Of a DNA stretch of 64,000 nt, positions 37,744 through 47,139 are shown one piece after another. The DNA comes from Halobacteria archaeon HArc-gm2 (GTDB lineage: Archaea; Halobacteriota; Halobacteria; Halobacteriales; Haloarculaceae): NCBI GenBank assembly GCA_025517465.1, contig JAOPKE010000012.1:1-64000 (forward strand). The letters run 5' to 3'. The position numbers and the translations under genes were made by a program. Position 1 is the first letter of the stretch, and every line of letters starts with the position of its first letter. The notes under the pieces were generated by a model that was not told the DNA's origin, searched no databases, and saw only the letters and a list, made by a program, of their open reading frames with translations.

Positions 37744-38463
37744 ATGGACGTCCCACGGACGGTGACGGCGGCGCTCGCTGACCGGCCCGTCGACGGGGCG
37801 ACCTGTCTCGAAGCCGGCGCCGGCGTCGGGAAGACGACCGCCGGCCTGCTCACCGACGGCGCCGACCGCGTGTACGCGATGACGAACGACGCCGAGCACG
37901 CCCGAACGGTCCGGGAACGGGTCGGATTGGACCATCCGGACCGGGTCGCAGTCGTCGATGCCGACCTGGTCGCGACGCCGCTCGATACCAATTCGGTCGA
38001 GATCGTCACCGCCCACGGCCTGTGTAACGTCCTCCCGCCGGCCACCCTGGACGACGTCCTCGAAGAGCTGACCCGGATCGCCGCCCCGGGCTGTCACCTC
38101 GTCGTCGACGACTACGAGCCCCTGCCCGAGGACGCCGCGATGCGGGACCTCTTCGCCGTCGAGAACGCCGCGCGGGAACTCGCTGACGGCCGCCCGGCGC
38201 TCACCTTCTATCCCGCGGCGACGCTCCGTCGTCTCCTGGCCGGCCACGGCTGGGAATTCGACCGCGAACGGACGCTGCTCGACCCGGTGCCCTGGACCGC
38301 GAACCACGTCGCAGCCCACGCGAACGCGGCCCGCGCCAGTGCACGGCCGCTGCCCGACGCACTGGGCGATCCGCTGCTGGCAGAAATCGACCGGCTCGTC
38401 GCCGCCATCGGCGAGGAGTCGACGGGGACGATGTACAGCCTCGCGTTCCGGTTGCCGGGGTGA
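37744..38463 (+). CDS. Class I SAM-dependent methyltransferase
   Basis: 239 aa. The SAM-binding motif I is CLEAGAGVGKTTAGLL near residue 22; the acidic motif II (VYAMTND) and a motif IV-like segment (VEIVTAHGLCNVLPPAT) follow. GHGWEFDRERTLL in the C-terminal part is the usual late strand region. Small-molecule methyltransferase of unknown substrate. Nothing around it explains a methylation step in sugar catabolism. Confidence 0.78.
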   Translation: MDVPRTVTAALADRPVDGATCLEAGAGVGKTTAGLLTDGADRVYAMTNDAEHARTVRERVGLDHPDRVAVVDADLVATPLDTNSVEIVTAHGLCNVLPPATLDDVLEELTRIAAPGCHLVVDDYEPLPEDAAMRDLFAVENAARELADGRPALTFYPAATLRRLLAGHGWEFDRERTLLDPVPWTANHVAAHANAARASARPLPDALGDPLLAEIDRLVAAIGEESTGTMYSLAFRLPG

Positions 38464-38514
38464 GCGCCGCCCTCCGAAACCGGGCTCGCAGACCGGCGGC
38501 CGAAACCAAGGATT

Positions 38515-39429
38515 ATGCCGAACGGGCACCGAGAACCGGTCGTGACCGACACTATCGTCGTTACCGGCGCGCTCGGTGGATCGGGAAGCTGGATCGTCGA
38601 CGCACTCAGAGAGGACAACGACGTCGTCGCGGTCGACCTGACGCTCCCGGAGACGACCGACGTCGACGGCGTCAGCTTCCAGGCGCTGGACCTGACCGAC
38701 CAGGGTGCGATCTGGGAGACGGTCCTCGACGCGGACCCGAGCGCCGTCGTCCACTTCGGCAACATCCCGCACGAGGAGAACAACCCCGGCGGAGACGTCT
38801 ACGAGAACAACGCGGTGAGCACGTTCCACGCGCTCGAGGCCGCGGGACGGGCCGGCGCGGACGTCGTCTGGGCCTCCAGCGAGACGGTGTACGGGACCCA
38901 CTGGCCCGAGCCGACGCTGCCCGAGTACCTCCCCGTCGACGAGGACCACCCGGTCGAGCCCTGGAACGGCTACGAAACCTCGAAGCTGGCCGGCGAGGCG
39001 GCCGCCGAGCGCGTCACCAACCGGTTCGGCGTCTCCGTGGCCTCGATCCGGCCGTCGTGGATCCAGTACCCCGGCCGGTACGCGATAACGCCCTTCAGGG
39101 AGGAGTTCGACCTCGAGAGCGCCGACCGGTTCGGCAACCTCTGGTCGTACATCGACGTCCGGGACGTCGTCTCGCTCGTCGAGGCCGCCCTCGACGCCGA
39201 CGTCGAGGGCCACGAGGTGTTCAACGCCTTCGGGCCGGACAACTTCCTGGGCGTAGACACGGCGACGGCCATCGAGGCCGGCTACGGCGACCTGCCCGAA
39301 GAGTGCGATCTCTCCGGTGACGAGTCGGCCTACTCGACCGAGAAGGCCGCGGACCTGCTCGGCTGGGAACCCGAGCACTCCTGGAAGACCGCCGAAGACG
39401 AGACGGTCGCGGGCCCGTCGTTCGTCTGA
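38515..39429 (+). CDS. Extended SDR, NAD-dependent epimerase/sugar dehydrogenase (L-arabinose dehydrogenase-like)
   Basis: 304 aa from ATG; a GTG nine codons later (38542) sits at leaderless distance from a TTAT and could be the true start. The glycine motif is TGALGGSGSWIV, and the catalytic Ser-Tyr-Lys lies in VWASSETVYGTH and NGYETSKLAGE. The domain order resembles haloarchaeal L-arabinose dehydrogenase (an extended SDR) and the related NAD-dependent glucose-6-phosphate dehydrogenase. Given the arabinofuranosidases nearby, arabinose oxidation is a reasonable inference; uronate dehydrogenase is an alternative. Confidence 0.82.
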   Translation: MPNGHREPVVTDTIVVTGALGGSGSWIVDALREDNDVVAVDLTLPETTDVDGVSFQALDLTDQGAIWETVLDADPSAVVHFGNIPHEENNPGGDVYENNAVSTFHALEAAGRAGADVVWASSETVYGTHWPEPTLPEYLPVDEDHPVEPWNGYETSKLAGEAAAERVTNRFGVSVASIRPSWIQYPGRYAITPFREEFDLESADRFGNLWSYIDVRDVVSLVEAALDADVEGHEVFNAFGPDNFLGVDTATAIEAGYGDLPEECDLSGDESAYSTEKAADLLGWEPEHSWKTAEDETVAGPSFV

Positions 39430-39532
39430 AACGGCGGACCAGCACGTGGCGCGGGCGCTGTGCCGGCTCACGCCGGCGACCCGCGAGCGACGGACCACAT
39501 CCGTTAAGCCCCCCACCACCGATTAACAACAC

Positions 39533-40549
39533 ATGGAGTACGTCAGACTCGGCACGACCGGACTGGAAGTCTCACCGATCTGTTTCGGCACCTGGCGGTT
39601 CGGCATGGAACACGAAGACAGCGGCGTGATGGAGACCGACCGGGAGGAGGCCCACGAGTTGCTCGACGCGGTCGAGGAGCGCGGCGGCAACTTCATCGAC
39701 ACCGCGAACGGCTACGGCGAGGGCCGCAGCGAGGAGTGGATCGGCGAGTGGCTCGAAGCGCGGGACCGCGAGGACTTCGTCGTCGCCTCGAAGTGTTACT
39801 GGTCGCAGGTCTCGCGCTTCCAGGAGAACCTCTCGCGGAAGAACGTCCGCGCCGAGGTCGAGGGCTCGCTCGACAGGCTCGGGACGGACTATCTGGACAT
39901 CCTCTACCTGCACCGCTTCGACGACGGGACGCCCATCGAGCGCACGCTCCGGACGCTCGACGACCTCGTGAGCGAAGGGAAGGTCCACTACGTCGGCATC
40001 TCGACCTGTGACGCCTGGAAGCTGACGAAGGGGCTGTGGAAAGCGGACGTCAACAACTACGAGGCGTTCACCGTCACCCAGCCCGAGTACTCGGCGGTGT
40101 ACCGTGACCCCATCGTCGACGACCTGGACCAGCCGCCCGAACACGTGGAACCGATCGCGGAGTACCTCGACGTCTGCGAGGACCAGGACCTGGCGGTCTG
40201 CCCGTACTCGCCGCTCCACGGCGGCTTCCTCACCGGCAAGTACGAGCGCGTCGACGGCGAGATCCAGGCCCCCGACGGCTCGCGCGCCGAGATCGACCAG
40301 CAGTTCGAGTCCGACTACGTCGCCGAGGCGGCGTGGAACGTCCTCGAGGCGGTCCGCGCGGTCGCCGACGAGGTCAACGCGTCGCCGGCCCAGGTCTCCC
40401 TGCGCTGGCTGATGGACCACGAGCGGTTCACCTGCGTCCCCATCGTCGGCGCCCGCACCGTCGACCAGCTGGACGAGAACTTCGGCGCCGTCGACGTGTC
40501 GCTCTCGGCCGACCAGTGGGCGCGCATCGACGACGCCATCGACGTCTGA
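39533..40549 (+). CDS. Aldo/keto reductase
   Basis: 338 aa, the length of YajO/Kv-beta-like AKRs. Catalytic residues: Asp and Tyr in FIDTANGYGEG, Lys in VVASKCYW, His in DILYLHRFDD. NADPH-binding C-terminal motif region VPIVGARTVDQLDENFGAV is typical. It is a separate subfamily from the AKR at 36847. It may interconvert pentoses and pentitols or reduce aldehydes. TATA-like TTAAG and short leader before the ATG; 104 bp from the previous gene. Confidence 0.9.
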   Translation: MEYVRLGTTGLEVSPICFGTWRFGMEHEDSGVMETDREEAHELLDAVEERGGNFIDTANGYGEGRSEEWIGEWLEARDREDFVVASKCYWSQVSRFQENLSRKNVRAEVEGSLDRLGTDYLDILYLHRFDDGTPIERTLRTLDDLVSEGKVHYVGISTCDAWKLTKGLWKADVNNYEAFTVTQPEYSAVYRDPIVDDLDQPPEHVEPIAEYLDVCEDQDLAVCPYSPLHGGFLTGKYERVDGEIQAPDGSRAEIDQQFESDYVAEAAWNVLEAVRAVADEVNASPAQVSLRWLMDHERFTCVPIVGARTVDQLDENFGAVDVSLSADQWARIDDAIDV

Positions 40550-40651
40550 GCGACCGGGCGGTCACTGCGAGACGCTCTTTTGCGTCCGGTGCTGGACGAA
40601 CGCGACCGGTTTTATGATGGGGTGGGCAGATGAATAGATCGAGACGAACAC

Positions 40652-41743
40652 ATGACCGAACAGGCCAAGCTCGACCGGCTAGACGCGTATCTCGCGACGA
40701 ACGACCTCGGATCGGTGTGGTTCGCGACCCCGCCGATGTTCGCCTGGCTCACCGGCGGCGACAACCTCGTCGCCCGCGAGGGGGCCGCCGGCGTCGCGGC
40801 CGCTGGCTACGACGGCGAGGAGGTGACCGTCGTCACGTCGTCCATCGAGGGCCAGCGACTCCGCGACGAGGAGGTCGACGCCGACGTCCGCCTCGTCGAA
40901 CATCCCTGGCACGAACGCGGCATCGAAGAAGCAGTCGCGGACGTCGCGGCGACGCCCGCGGCGGCCGACGTCGCGTGGGACGGCTTCGACCGGGTCGTCC
41001 GGTCGGACGTCACCCAGCCGCTGACCGACGACGACGTCGAGCGCTATCGCGACCTCGGCCGAGAGACGGCCGAAGCGGTCGAGGAGGTGACCCGTGGCGT
41101 CTCGCCGACCGACACCGAGCGCGAACTGGCGGCCCGACTCCACTACCAGCTCCAGCGCCGCGGCATCGACTCTCCCGTCGTCCTCGTCGGCGGCGCGGAT
41201 CGGCTCCAGCGATACCGGCACTTCACTCCGACCGACGTCGAGGTGGGGAGCTACGCCGTCCTGACCGTCGTCGGCGTTCGCCACGGGTGCAACGCCGCGG
41301 TCACGCGCACCGTCGCCTTCGACGACGCGCCCGAGTGGCTCGACGAGCGGTACGCCGACGTCAGCCGCGTCGCGGCGACGGCCGCCGCGGCGACTCGGCA
41401 GGTGGGAAGCGAGGGCGGCACCGCCGGCGACGTCTTCGAGGCTATCCAGACTGCCTACGACGAACTCGGCTACGAGGACGAGTGGGAGAACCACCACCAG
41501 GGCGGCGCACTCGGCTACGCCTCGCGGGAGTGGACGGCGACACCCGGCCACGACGCGCCGATCGAACTGCCGATGGCCTACGCCTGGAATCCGACCGTCG
41601 AGGGCGCCAAGTCCGAGGACACCGTCCTCGCCACCGCGGACGGCGTCGAGGTGCTCTCGACCACCGGCGAGTTCCCGACGCTGACGGCGGAGGCGGTGGG
41701 CGTGGACGCCGAACTGACGCTCCCGGACGTTCTCAGGAAGTAG
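40652..41743 (+). CDS. M24 (Xaa-Pro peptidase/creatinase) family protein lacking metal-ligand Asp residues
   Basis: 363 aa. An N-terminal creatinase-type domain (1-125) is followed by a pita-bread fold (GVSPTDTERELAARL, HHQGGALGY, PTVEGAKSED). The usual metal-binding Asp pair, in a GDxVxxDxG...GYxxDxTRT segment, reads VGSYAVLTVVGVRHG then NAAVTRTVAF, so both Asp are replaced (Thr and Ala). The His of HHQGG remains. It is probably not a metallopeptidase; like creatinase it may act without metal, or be a pseudoenzyme. Substrate unknown. Confidence 0.8.
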   Translation: MTEQAKLDRLDAYLATNDLGSVWFATPPMFAWLTGGDNLVAREGAAGVAAAGYDGEEVTVVTSSIEGQRLRDEEVDADVRLVEHPWHERGIEEAVADVAATPAAADVAWDGFDRVVRSDVTQPLTDDDVERYRDLGRETAEAVEEVTRGVSPTDTERELAARLHYQLQRRGIDSPVVLVGGADRLQRYRHFTPTDVEVGSYAVLTVVGVRHGCNAAVTRTVAFDDAPEWLDERYADVSRVAATAAAATRQVGSEGGTAGDVFEAIQTAYDELGYEDEWENHHQGGALGYASREWTATPGHDAPIELPMAYAWNPTVEGAKSEDTVLATADGVEVLSTTGEFPTLTAEAVGVDAELTLPDVLRK

Positions 41744-41791
41744 CGGCGTCGGTGCGAAAGGGAAGCAGCGGAAATTGAACGCTTTCGCGGA

Positions 41792-44506
41792 CTACAGCGT
41801 CCGGAGGAGTCGGTCGACCAGCGTCGTCGCGGTCGGGTGGTCGCCGTAGGCGTCGGTCACGCGGAAGGTACAGCAACAGAGCGTCCCGTCGCCGTGCTCG
41901 CGGGTGACGAGCGGGCTGCCCCAGTTGGCGATCCAGCCCTCGACGGAGCCGACGTGGACGTCGTCGGCCGCGGCGTCGAGGTCGACGACCAGGTCGTGGG
42001 GGAAGAGATCCTCGAACGCCCAGCCGACCCGGGCGTCCGGACAGAGGTCAGCGACGAGGTCACTGTCCTGGTAGAGCAGCGAGGCGACGAGGTTCCAGCT
42101 CTCGCCGGCCGGCAGGTTCCGGTACTCGAAGCGGTCGGTCGGCGCCATCCGGCCGTCGGGTTCCGGGACGACGACGGCGCTGTGTCCGCGCTCGACGAAC
42201 GCCGAGACGTCGTCGTCCAGGTCGGTGACGACGGCGACGTCGGCGTCGGCCAGGTCGTCGGTGACTGTGACGCCGTTGCCGTCGAGGGATTCCGCGACTG
42301 GCCCGGTCGCGTACACCGTCTTCCCGCCCGCGTACTCCGGGGCGACGACGGCGACCGGTTCCGCGTTCGAGACAACGCGGTCCCCCGTGTCCAGGGTCAC
42401 CTCGACGGAATGGGGTCCCGTCTCGGTGTCGGGAGAGGGGGCGACGGTGAGCACCGACTCGTACGTCGTCGTGCCGAAGCCGTCGATGGCGACCGACTGG
42501 CCGCCCTCACCGCCCGCGCCCGTCCAGCTGAGGACGCCGTCCAGCGCGTCGGTCGTGTCGTTGACGACGTGGACGTCGACGGCGACGTCCTCGCCCGGCG
42601 CGACGACGTGGCGCTCGGGCTCGACGACGACCAGCACCTTGCCGTTGACCGTCGCGAACTCGTCGGCGAAGGACTTGGGGTCGCGCAGGTAGTCGAGGAC
42701 GCCGTTGAACTCCCACTCGATGTCGGAGAACTCCGTGAGGACGTAGCCAGCGATTCCCTCGTGCGTGCGCATCTCCTCGATGACGCCCTTCAGCGACGCC
42801 GACTCGCGGGCCTGCCACACCTCGGCGAGGTCGTCGTAGCCGTCGAAGACGTCGGGCAGGTCGGTGGCCTCGTAGCGCTCGTCGACGCCCTCGGGACGCT
42901 TGAGCGGGTCCTCGAGGAAGTCGTGGGAGAACCACGTCGGGTCGCCGCCGTAGTGGTCGCGGAGCTTCGGCAGGTCGGGGAACCCCCAGGTGCCGAACTC
43001 GGAGATCAGGATCGGCGCGTCATCGGCTGGCGTGTTCTCGACGGCGTAGTTGTCCCCCGGGTTCGCGACGATGTCGTCGAGGTCGTCCTCCCAGGCCGCG
43101 TGGCGGTCCGGGCTGACGAAGTACTCGTGGTAGTCGTTGAGGTCCCTGGCGACGTGGGCCCACCCGGAGTTGTCGCAGATCGGTCTGGTGGGGTCGAGTT
43201 CCTTCGTCTCGTGGAAGAGCTCGGTGAGATAGGCCTGTTTCTCCTCGTCGTTCCACAGCCGGCCCTCGTGGTCGGAGTAGTCCACCTGGTCGAGACCGAT
43301 GCCCCATTCCTCGTTGTAGAGGCTCCAGATCACGACGCTGGGGCTGTTGTAGTCCCGGTCGATCAGCCCCCGGATCTGGTCCCTGACTTCCTCCTTCGAG
43401 CGGTCGGTGTAGAGGTCGGGGTTGGCCGGTTCCTCCCAGACGAGGATGCCCAGGCGGTCCGCGGCCTCGACGAAGTTAGGGTGGGCCGGCTTGATGTGCT
43501 TGCGCAGCATGTTGAACCCGAGCTCCTTCGCCTTCCGGATCTCGTACTCGAAGAGGTCCTCCTCGAACGGGCGATACAGCGTGTCCGGGTAGTAGGCCTG
43601 GTCGAGCGCGCCGCGGACGTACAGGGGCTCGCCGTTGAGGTAGAGGCGGTCGCTGTCGACGCTGACGCTGCGCATCCCGAAGTAGTCCTCGTAGCGGTCG
43701 ACGACGGTTCCGTCGCCCTCGTCGTCGTCGCTCCGAAGTTCGACCGCGACGTCGTACAGATTGGGGTCCTCGGGCGTCCAGTAGGCCGGGTCGTCGAGCG
43801 CGATCGTGCACTCGGCCTCGCCGTTCTCGACGGCGACGTCCGCCGTCGCGACCGCGTCACCGTCTCGCAGAATCGTGACCGCCGCCTCGACGCCGTCGGT
43901 CGGGCCGTCGACGGCGACGTCGAGAACAACGCTGTCGTCGTCGAGGTCCGGGGTCGCCTTCACGTCGGCGACGAACGTCTCGGGCCGGGATTCGAACGTG
44001 ACCGACTGCCAGATGCCGCTCGAACGGGTGTACCACGGCTCGCCCTGCTTGCCGTGGGGAATCTCGTCGAGGTTCTCGGGGTCGGTCACTTCGACGACGA
44101 CGGCGTTCTCGCCGGCCGAGATGGCGTCGGTGACCTCCACCTCGAAGGGGAGGTAGCCGTCGCGGTTCGTCCCGACCTGCTCGCCCTCGACGTAGACGGT
44201 GGCCTCGTAGTCGACGGCACCGAACCGGAGGAACGCCCGGTCGCCGTCGCGGTGGTCGTCGTACTCCACGGTCGTCCGGTACCAGGCCGTCCCGGTGTAC
44301 TCGCGGTACGTCTCGTCCTCCTGCCAGGCGTGGGGGACGGTCACCGTCTCCGCGTCCGTCGGCCACTCCGCGTCCGGATCCGGGAGGCCGCGCTCCTCGC
44401 CATCGTCGTCCGGGTCGGTCAGGAACGACCACTCGCCGTCGAGCCGAGTCGTTACTCTCGGCTGCTCGTCGAACTGGGGCATGCTCTCCCGTACCTTCTC
44501 GGGCAT
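41792..44506 (-). CDS. GH2 glycoside hydrolase (beta-galactosidase/beta-glucuronidase type)
   Basis: 904 aa; an internal start at Met9 (MPQFDEQPRV) is also possible. The N-terminal sugar-binding jelly roll (about 20-180) is followed by an Ig-like domain and the TIM barrel (about 290-610). The acid/base is E399 in WSLYNEEWG and the nucleophile E503 in LISEFGTWG. Beyond the barrel come an Ig-like domain and a Rossmann-like C-terminal region without clear function. No signal peptide. Substrate cannot be fixed: galactose, glucuronate or beta-xylo/arabino-linked side groups are possible. Convergent with the M24 gene, and followed upstream by the SDR gene. Confidence 0.9.
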   Translation of the reverse strand: MPEKVRESMPQFDEQPRVTTRLDGEWSFLTDPDDDGEERGLPDPDAEWPTDAETVTVPHAWQEDETYREYTGTAWYRTTVEYDDHRDGDRAFLRFGAVDYEATVYVEGEQVGTNRDGYLPFEVEVTDAISAGENAVVVEVTDPENLDEIPHGKQGEPWYTRSSGIWQSVTFESRPETFVADVKATPDLDDDSVVLDVAVDGPTDGVEAAVTILRDGDAVATADVAVENGEAECTIALDDPAYWTPEDPNLYDVAVELRSDDDEGDGTVVDRYEDYFGMRSVSVDSDRLYLNGEPLYVRGALDQAYYPDTLYRPFEEDLFEYEIRKAKELGFNMLRKHIKPAHPNFVEAADRLGILVWEEPANPDLYTDRSKEEVRDQIRGLIDRDYNSPSVVIWSLYNEEWGIGLDQVDYSDHEGRLWNDEEKQAYLTELFHETKELDPTRPICDNSGWAHVARDLNDYHEYFVSPDRHAAWEDDLDDIVANPGDNYAVENTPADDAPILISEFGTWGFPDLPKLRDHYGGDPTWFSHDFLEDPLKRPEGVDERYEATDLPDVFDGYDDLAEVWQARESASLKGVIEEMRTHEGIAGYVLTEFSDIEWEFNGVLDYLRDPKSFADEFATVNGKVLVVVEPERHVVAPGEDVAVDVHVVNDTTDALDGVLSWTGAGGEGGQSVAIDGFGTTTYESVLTVAPSPDTETGPHSVEVTLDTGDRVVSNAEPVAVVAPEYAGGKTVYATGPVAESLDGNGVTVTDDLADADVAVVTDLDDDVSAFVERGHSAVVVPEPDGRMAPTDRFEYRNLPAGESWNLVASLLYQDSDLVADLCPDARVGWAFEDLFPHDLVVDLDAAADDVHVGSVEGWIANWGSPLVTREHGDGTLCCCTFRVTDAYGDHPTATTLVDRLLRTL

Positions 44507-44568
44507 CCCTCAAAATGCCATCGTTGCCGTTGCGGCGAGCACTGAAGAACGGAATCGACCGGCCGACC

Positions 44569-45345
44569 CTACCGATTGTCGTGTTTCCAGCTGTCGATGG
44601 GCACCTGTCCGCCGTCGACGCGGAGTTCGTGGCCGTTGACGTAGTCGCTCGCGGGCGAAGCCAGGAACATCACCGCGTCGGCTATCTCCTCGGGCTGGGC
44701 GAACCGGTCCAGCGGGTTCAGGTCGACGATCTGCTCGGTCGTCCTCTCGGAGAATCCCTCGGTCATCCGCGTGTCCACCCAGCCGGGGGCGACGGCGTTG
44801 ACCCGGACGCCCTCGCGGCCCAGTTCGAGCGCGAGACTCTTGGTGAGTCCGAGGAGGCTGAACTTCCCGACGTCGTACTCCGGGGACATGCCGACGCCGT
44901 TCTTCGTGTGGATGGAGGTGATGTTGACGATCTTCCCGTACCCCTGCTCGACCATGCCGTCGACGACCGCCTCGGTGCAGTGGATGGAACCCCACAGGTG
45001 CGTGTCGAGATTGAGTTCGAACAGCTCGTCGCTCTCCCGCGAGAGGAACGGGCCCGACTGGCCGACGCCGGCGTTGTTCACCAGAATGTCTATCGTCCCC
45101 ACCTCGTCGACGGCCTCGGCCACCATCGACTCCACGGCCTCCTTGTCGGAGACGTCGGCAGTCAGCGCGATGGCTGCACCTCCGGCGTCCCTGATCGATT
45201 CGGCCGTGGACTCCGCCGGCCCCGCTTCGAGGTCGTTGACGACGACGGTGGCGCCGTTCTCGGCGAGTTCCTCGGCTATCGCGTTTCCGTTGCCGCGTCC
45301 GGCGCCCGTCACGAGCGCGACGCGGTCGCTGACGTCGATGTTCAT
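44569..45345 (-). CDS. SDR-family oxidoreductase (candidate fructuronate reductase or sugar dehydrogenase)
   Basis: 258 aa from the ATG at 45345; the open frame extends upstream but that part is Arg/Ser-rich and unlikely. The cofactor motif is TGAGRGNGNAIAEE, NNAG is intact (LVNNAGVGQ), and catalytic Ser-Tyr-Lys appear in NITSIHTKNG and PEYDVGKFS. NVNAVAPGW-type and LRVDGGQVP segments are standard. It lies between GH2 and GH51 on the same strand. Bacillus uses an SDR for fructuronate reduction, so this protein could supply the missing step between UxaC and UxuA; it is only one of several candidates. Confidence 0.85.
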   Translation of the reverse strand: MNIDVSDRVALVTGAGRGNGNAIAEELAENGATVVVNDLEAGPAESTAESIRDAGGAAIALTADVSDKEAVESMVAEAVDEVGTIDILVNNAGVGQSGPFLSRESDELFELNLDTHLWGSIHCTEAVVDGMVEQGYGKIVNITSIHTKNGVGMSPEYDVGKFSLLGLTKSLALELGREGVRVNAVAPGWVDTRMTEGFSERTTEQIVDLNPLDRFAQPEEIADAVMFLASPASDYVNGHELRVDGGQVPIDSWKHDNR

Positions 45346-45519
45346 GCGTCGTCTGTAACTCGGTAACGAGGCACTTGAAGGTACGTGCCGTCGGTCCGCG
45401 AGTCGCTGGCGTGGTGGCCGCTTCGGTTCACGGGTGGACGACGAACTGGCGCGAAAGAGACGGCGAAGGGTGCGAAAAAACGGCAAACGAACGGAAAATA
45501 GCGACGACCGTGGGCCGGC

Positions 45520-47013
45520 TTACCGGACCGAGATGCCGGCGACCGTCGACGGTTCGAGTTCCGCGGTCAGGGTGCCGTCCTCGACGGTGGCGTCGAGGTC
45601 GTCGGCCGCGAACTCGTCGGCGTTGTCGGCGTCGACGACCATGTCGGGCTCCTGGCCCTCGAAGAGAACCTTCGCGTCGACGTCCGCGCCGGCGTCGCCC
45701 ACGAGGTCGATCTCGACGGTGTGGCTCCCGCGGGTGTCCATGTTCGTGACGGTGACGTACGTCTCGCCGTCGTCGCTGACGGACGCGGACGCACCGACGA
45801 GGGGCAGTTCCTCGTCGCCGACGTCGCGCGTTGGCGCGTCGATGGACGTCTGGACGGCCTCGTTGCCCTTGTGAGGGGCGTAGAGGTCGAAGACGCGGTA
45901 GGTCGGTCGCGCCCAGGCCTCGTCGCCCTCCGTCTCGACCAGGCACTGCAGGACGTTGACGGTCTGGGCGATGTTGGACATCGTCATCACGTCGGCGTGG
46001 TCGTTGAAGATGTCGAGGACGACCGCAGCCGACAGGGCGTCGATGACGGTGCCGGGCTGTTCGAGGCCGCTCTCGGCGACGGCCTCGGTGTGCCAGGCGC
46101 CCCACTCGTCGATGATGACGCCGATGTCCCGCGTCGAGGCGAAGGCGTCGATGGTGGAGGCGATGCGCTCGATGTGGTGGTCCATCTCCAGGGCCTCGAC
46201 GAGGAACTGGTCGTAGTCGTCCTCGTCGGCCTCTGCGACGGACATCGTCCGGCCATAGTAGTGGTGCAGCGTCAGGTGGTCGAGCGGGTACTCGACGCCC
46301 CAGCTCGACTTGCCGACCTCCTCCATGAAGCGGTGGTTCCACTCGTGGTCCTCGAACCCGCAGGCGATGAGTTCGAGCTCTTCGTCGAGCATCAGGTTGT
46401 CCATCGAGCCGACGTAGGTAGCGAACCGTCGGTACTCGCGAGCGTACTGTTCGGGCGACATCCGGCCACCACAGCCCCAGTTCTCGTTCCCGATGCCCCA
46501 GTAGGGGACGTCGTAGGGTTCGTCGCGACCGTTCTCGCGTCGGCGGTTCGCGAGTTCGGTGTCGCCGTCGTAGCAGGCGTACTCGACCCAGTCGGTCGCC
46601 TCCTGCGGGTCGCCCGAGCCGACGTTGGTCGCCAGGTACGGCTTGGTCCCGACGCGTTCGCAGTACTCCAGGAACTCGTCTGTGCCGAACGTGTTGGGCT
46701 CTTCGGGGACCTCAGAGCGGTCCTGGGACCAGAAGAGATTGCGCCGCCGGGGCCGGTCCTCGCGGGGCCCGATGCCGTCCTCCCACTGATAGTCGTCGGC
46801 GAAACAGCCGCCGGGCCAGCGGAGAACGGGCATGTCCAGGTCCGAGAGCAGCGTCATGACGTCTTCGCGGAAACCGTCACCGTCGGCGTCCTGACTGTGC
46901 CAGATGCCGTCGTAGATACAGCGCCCGAGGTGCTCGGAGAAGTGGCCGTGCAGTTCGGGTTCGATGCGGTCGATAGCCGCCTCTGTGTGGACGGTGACGT
47001 TCGCGTCTGTCAT
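45520..47013 (-). CDS. GH51 alpha-L-arabinofuranosidase
   Basis: 497 aa from the ATG at 47013, chosen because MTDANVTVHTEAAID aligns with the family start and a TATA box lies 33 nt upstream. It releases L-arabinofuranose from arabinoxylan fragments. The acid/base is E177 (GIGNENWG) and the nucleophile E303 (VIIDEWGAWH). The barrel is followed by the usual C-terminal beta-sandwich. No signal peptide, so it is intracellular. Its neighbours on the same strand are an SDR and GH2 downstream and the sugar ABC transporter upstream. Confidence 0.95.
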   Translation of the reverse strand: MTDANVTVHTEAAIDRIEPELHGHFSEHLGRCIYDGIWHSQDADGDGFREDVMTLLSDLDMPVLRWPGGCFADDYQWEDGIGPREDRPRRRNLFWSQDRSEVPEEPNTFGTDEFLEYCERVGTKPYLATNVGSGDPQEATDWVEYACYDGDTELANRRRENGRDEPYDVPYWGIGNENWGCGGRMSPEQYAREYRRFATYVGSMDNLMLDEELELIACGFEDHEWNHRFMEEVGKSSWGVEYPLDHLTLHHYYGRTMSVAEADEDDYDQFLVEALEMDHHIERIASTIDAFASTRDIGVIIDEWGAWHTEAVAESGLEQPGTVIDALSAAVVLDIFNDHADVMTMSNIAQTVNVLQCLVETEGDEAWARPTYRVFDLYAPHKGNEAVQTSIDAPTRDVGDEELPLVGASASVSDDGETYVTVTNMDTRGSHTVEIDLVGDAGADVDAKVLFEGQEPDMVVDADNADEFAADDLDATVEDGTLTAELEPSTVAGISVR

Positions 47014-47038
47014 ACAGGTACATACTATCCAAGCCGGA

Positions 47039-47046
47039 TTATAAAA
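47039..47046 (-). promoter_or_regulatory. TATA box of the GH51 gene
   Basis: On the minus strand TTTTATAA starts 33 nt before the ATG at 47013. The gap to the DUF624 gene is only 126 bp, so GH51 has its own promoter within the transporter region. Confidence 0.5.
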
Positions 47047-47139
47047 CAATCGGTCACGGCGGTCCGGCGGCGGGGTTTCTGACGACACGTGATCCGTCAC
47101 GGGCGATTCGGCGCCGGGTGAGCTGGCGACCGAGACCGC

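Noticed and set aside
41837-44545. 902-aa plus-strand frame across the GH2 gene
   Set aside because: Antisense shadow; the GH2 catalytic motifs are on the minus strand. The same applies to the frames at 48432-51059 and 28804-31362.
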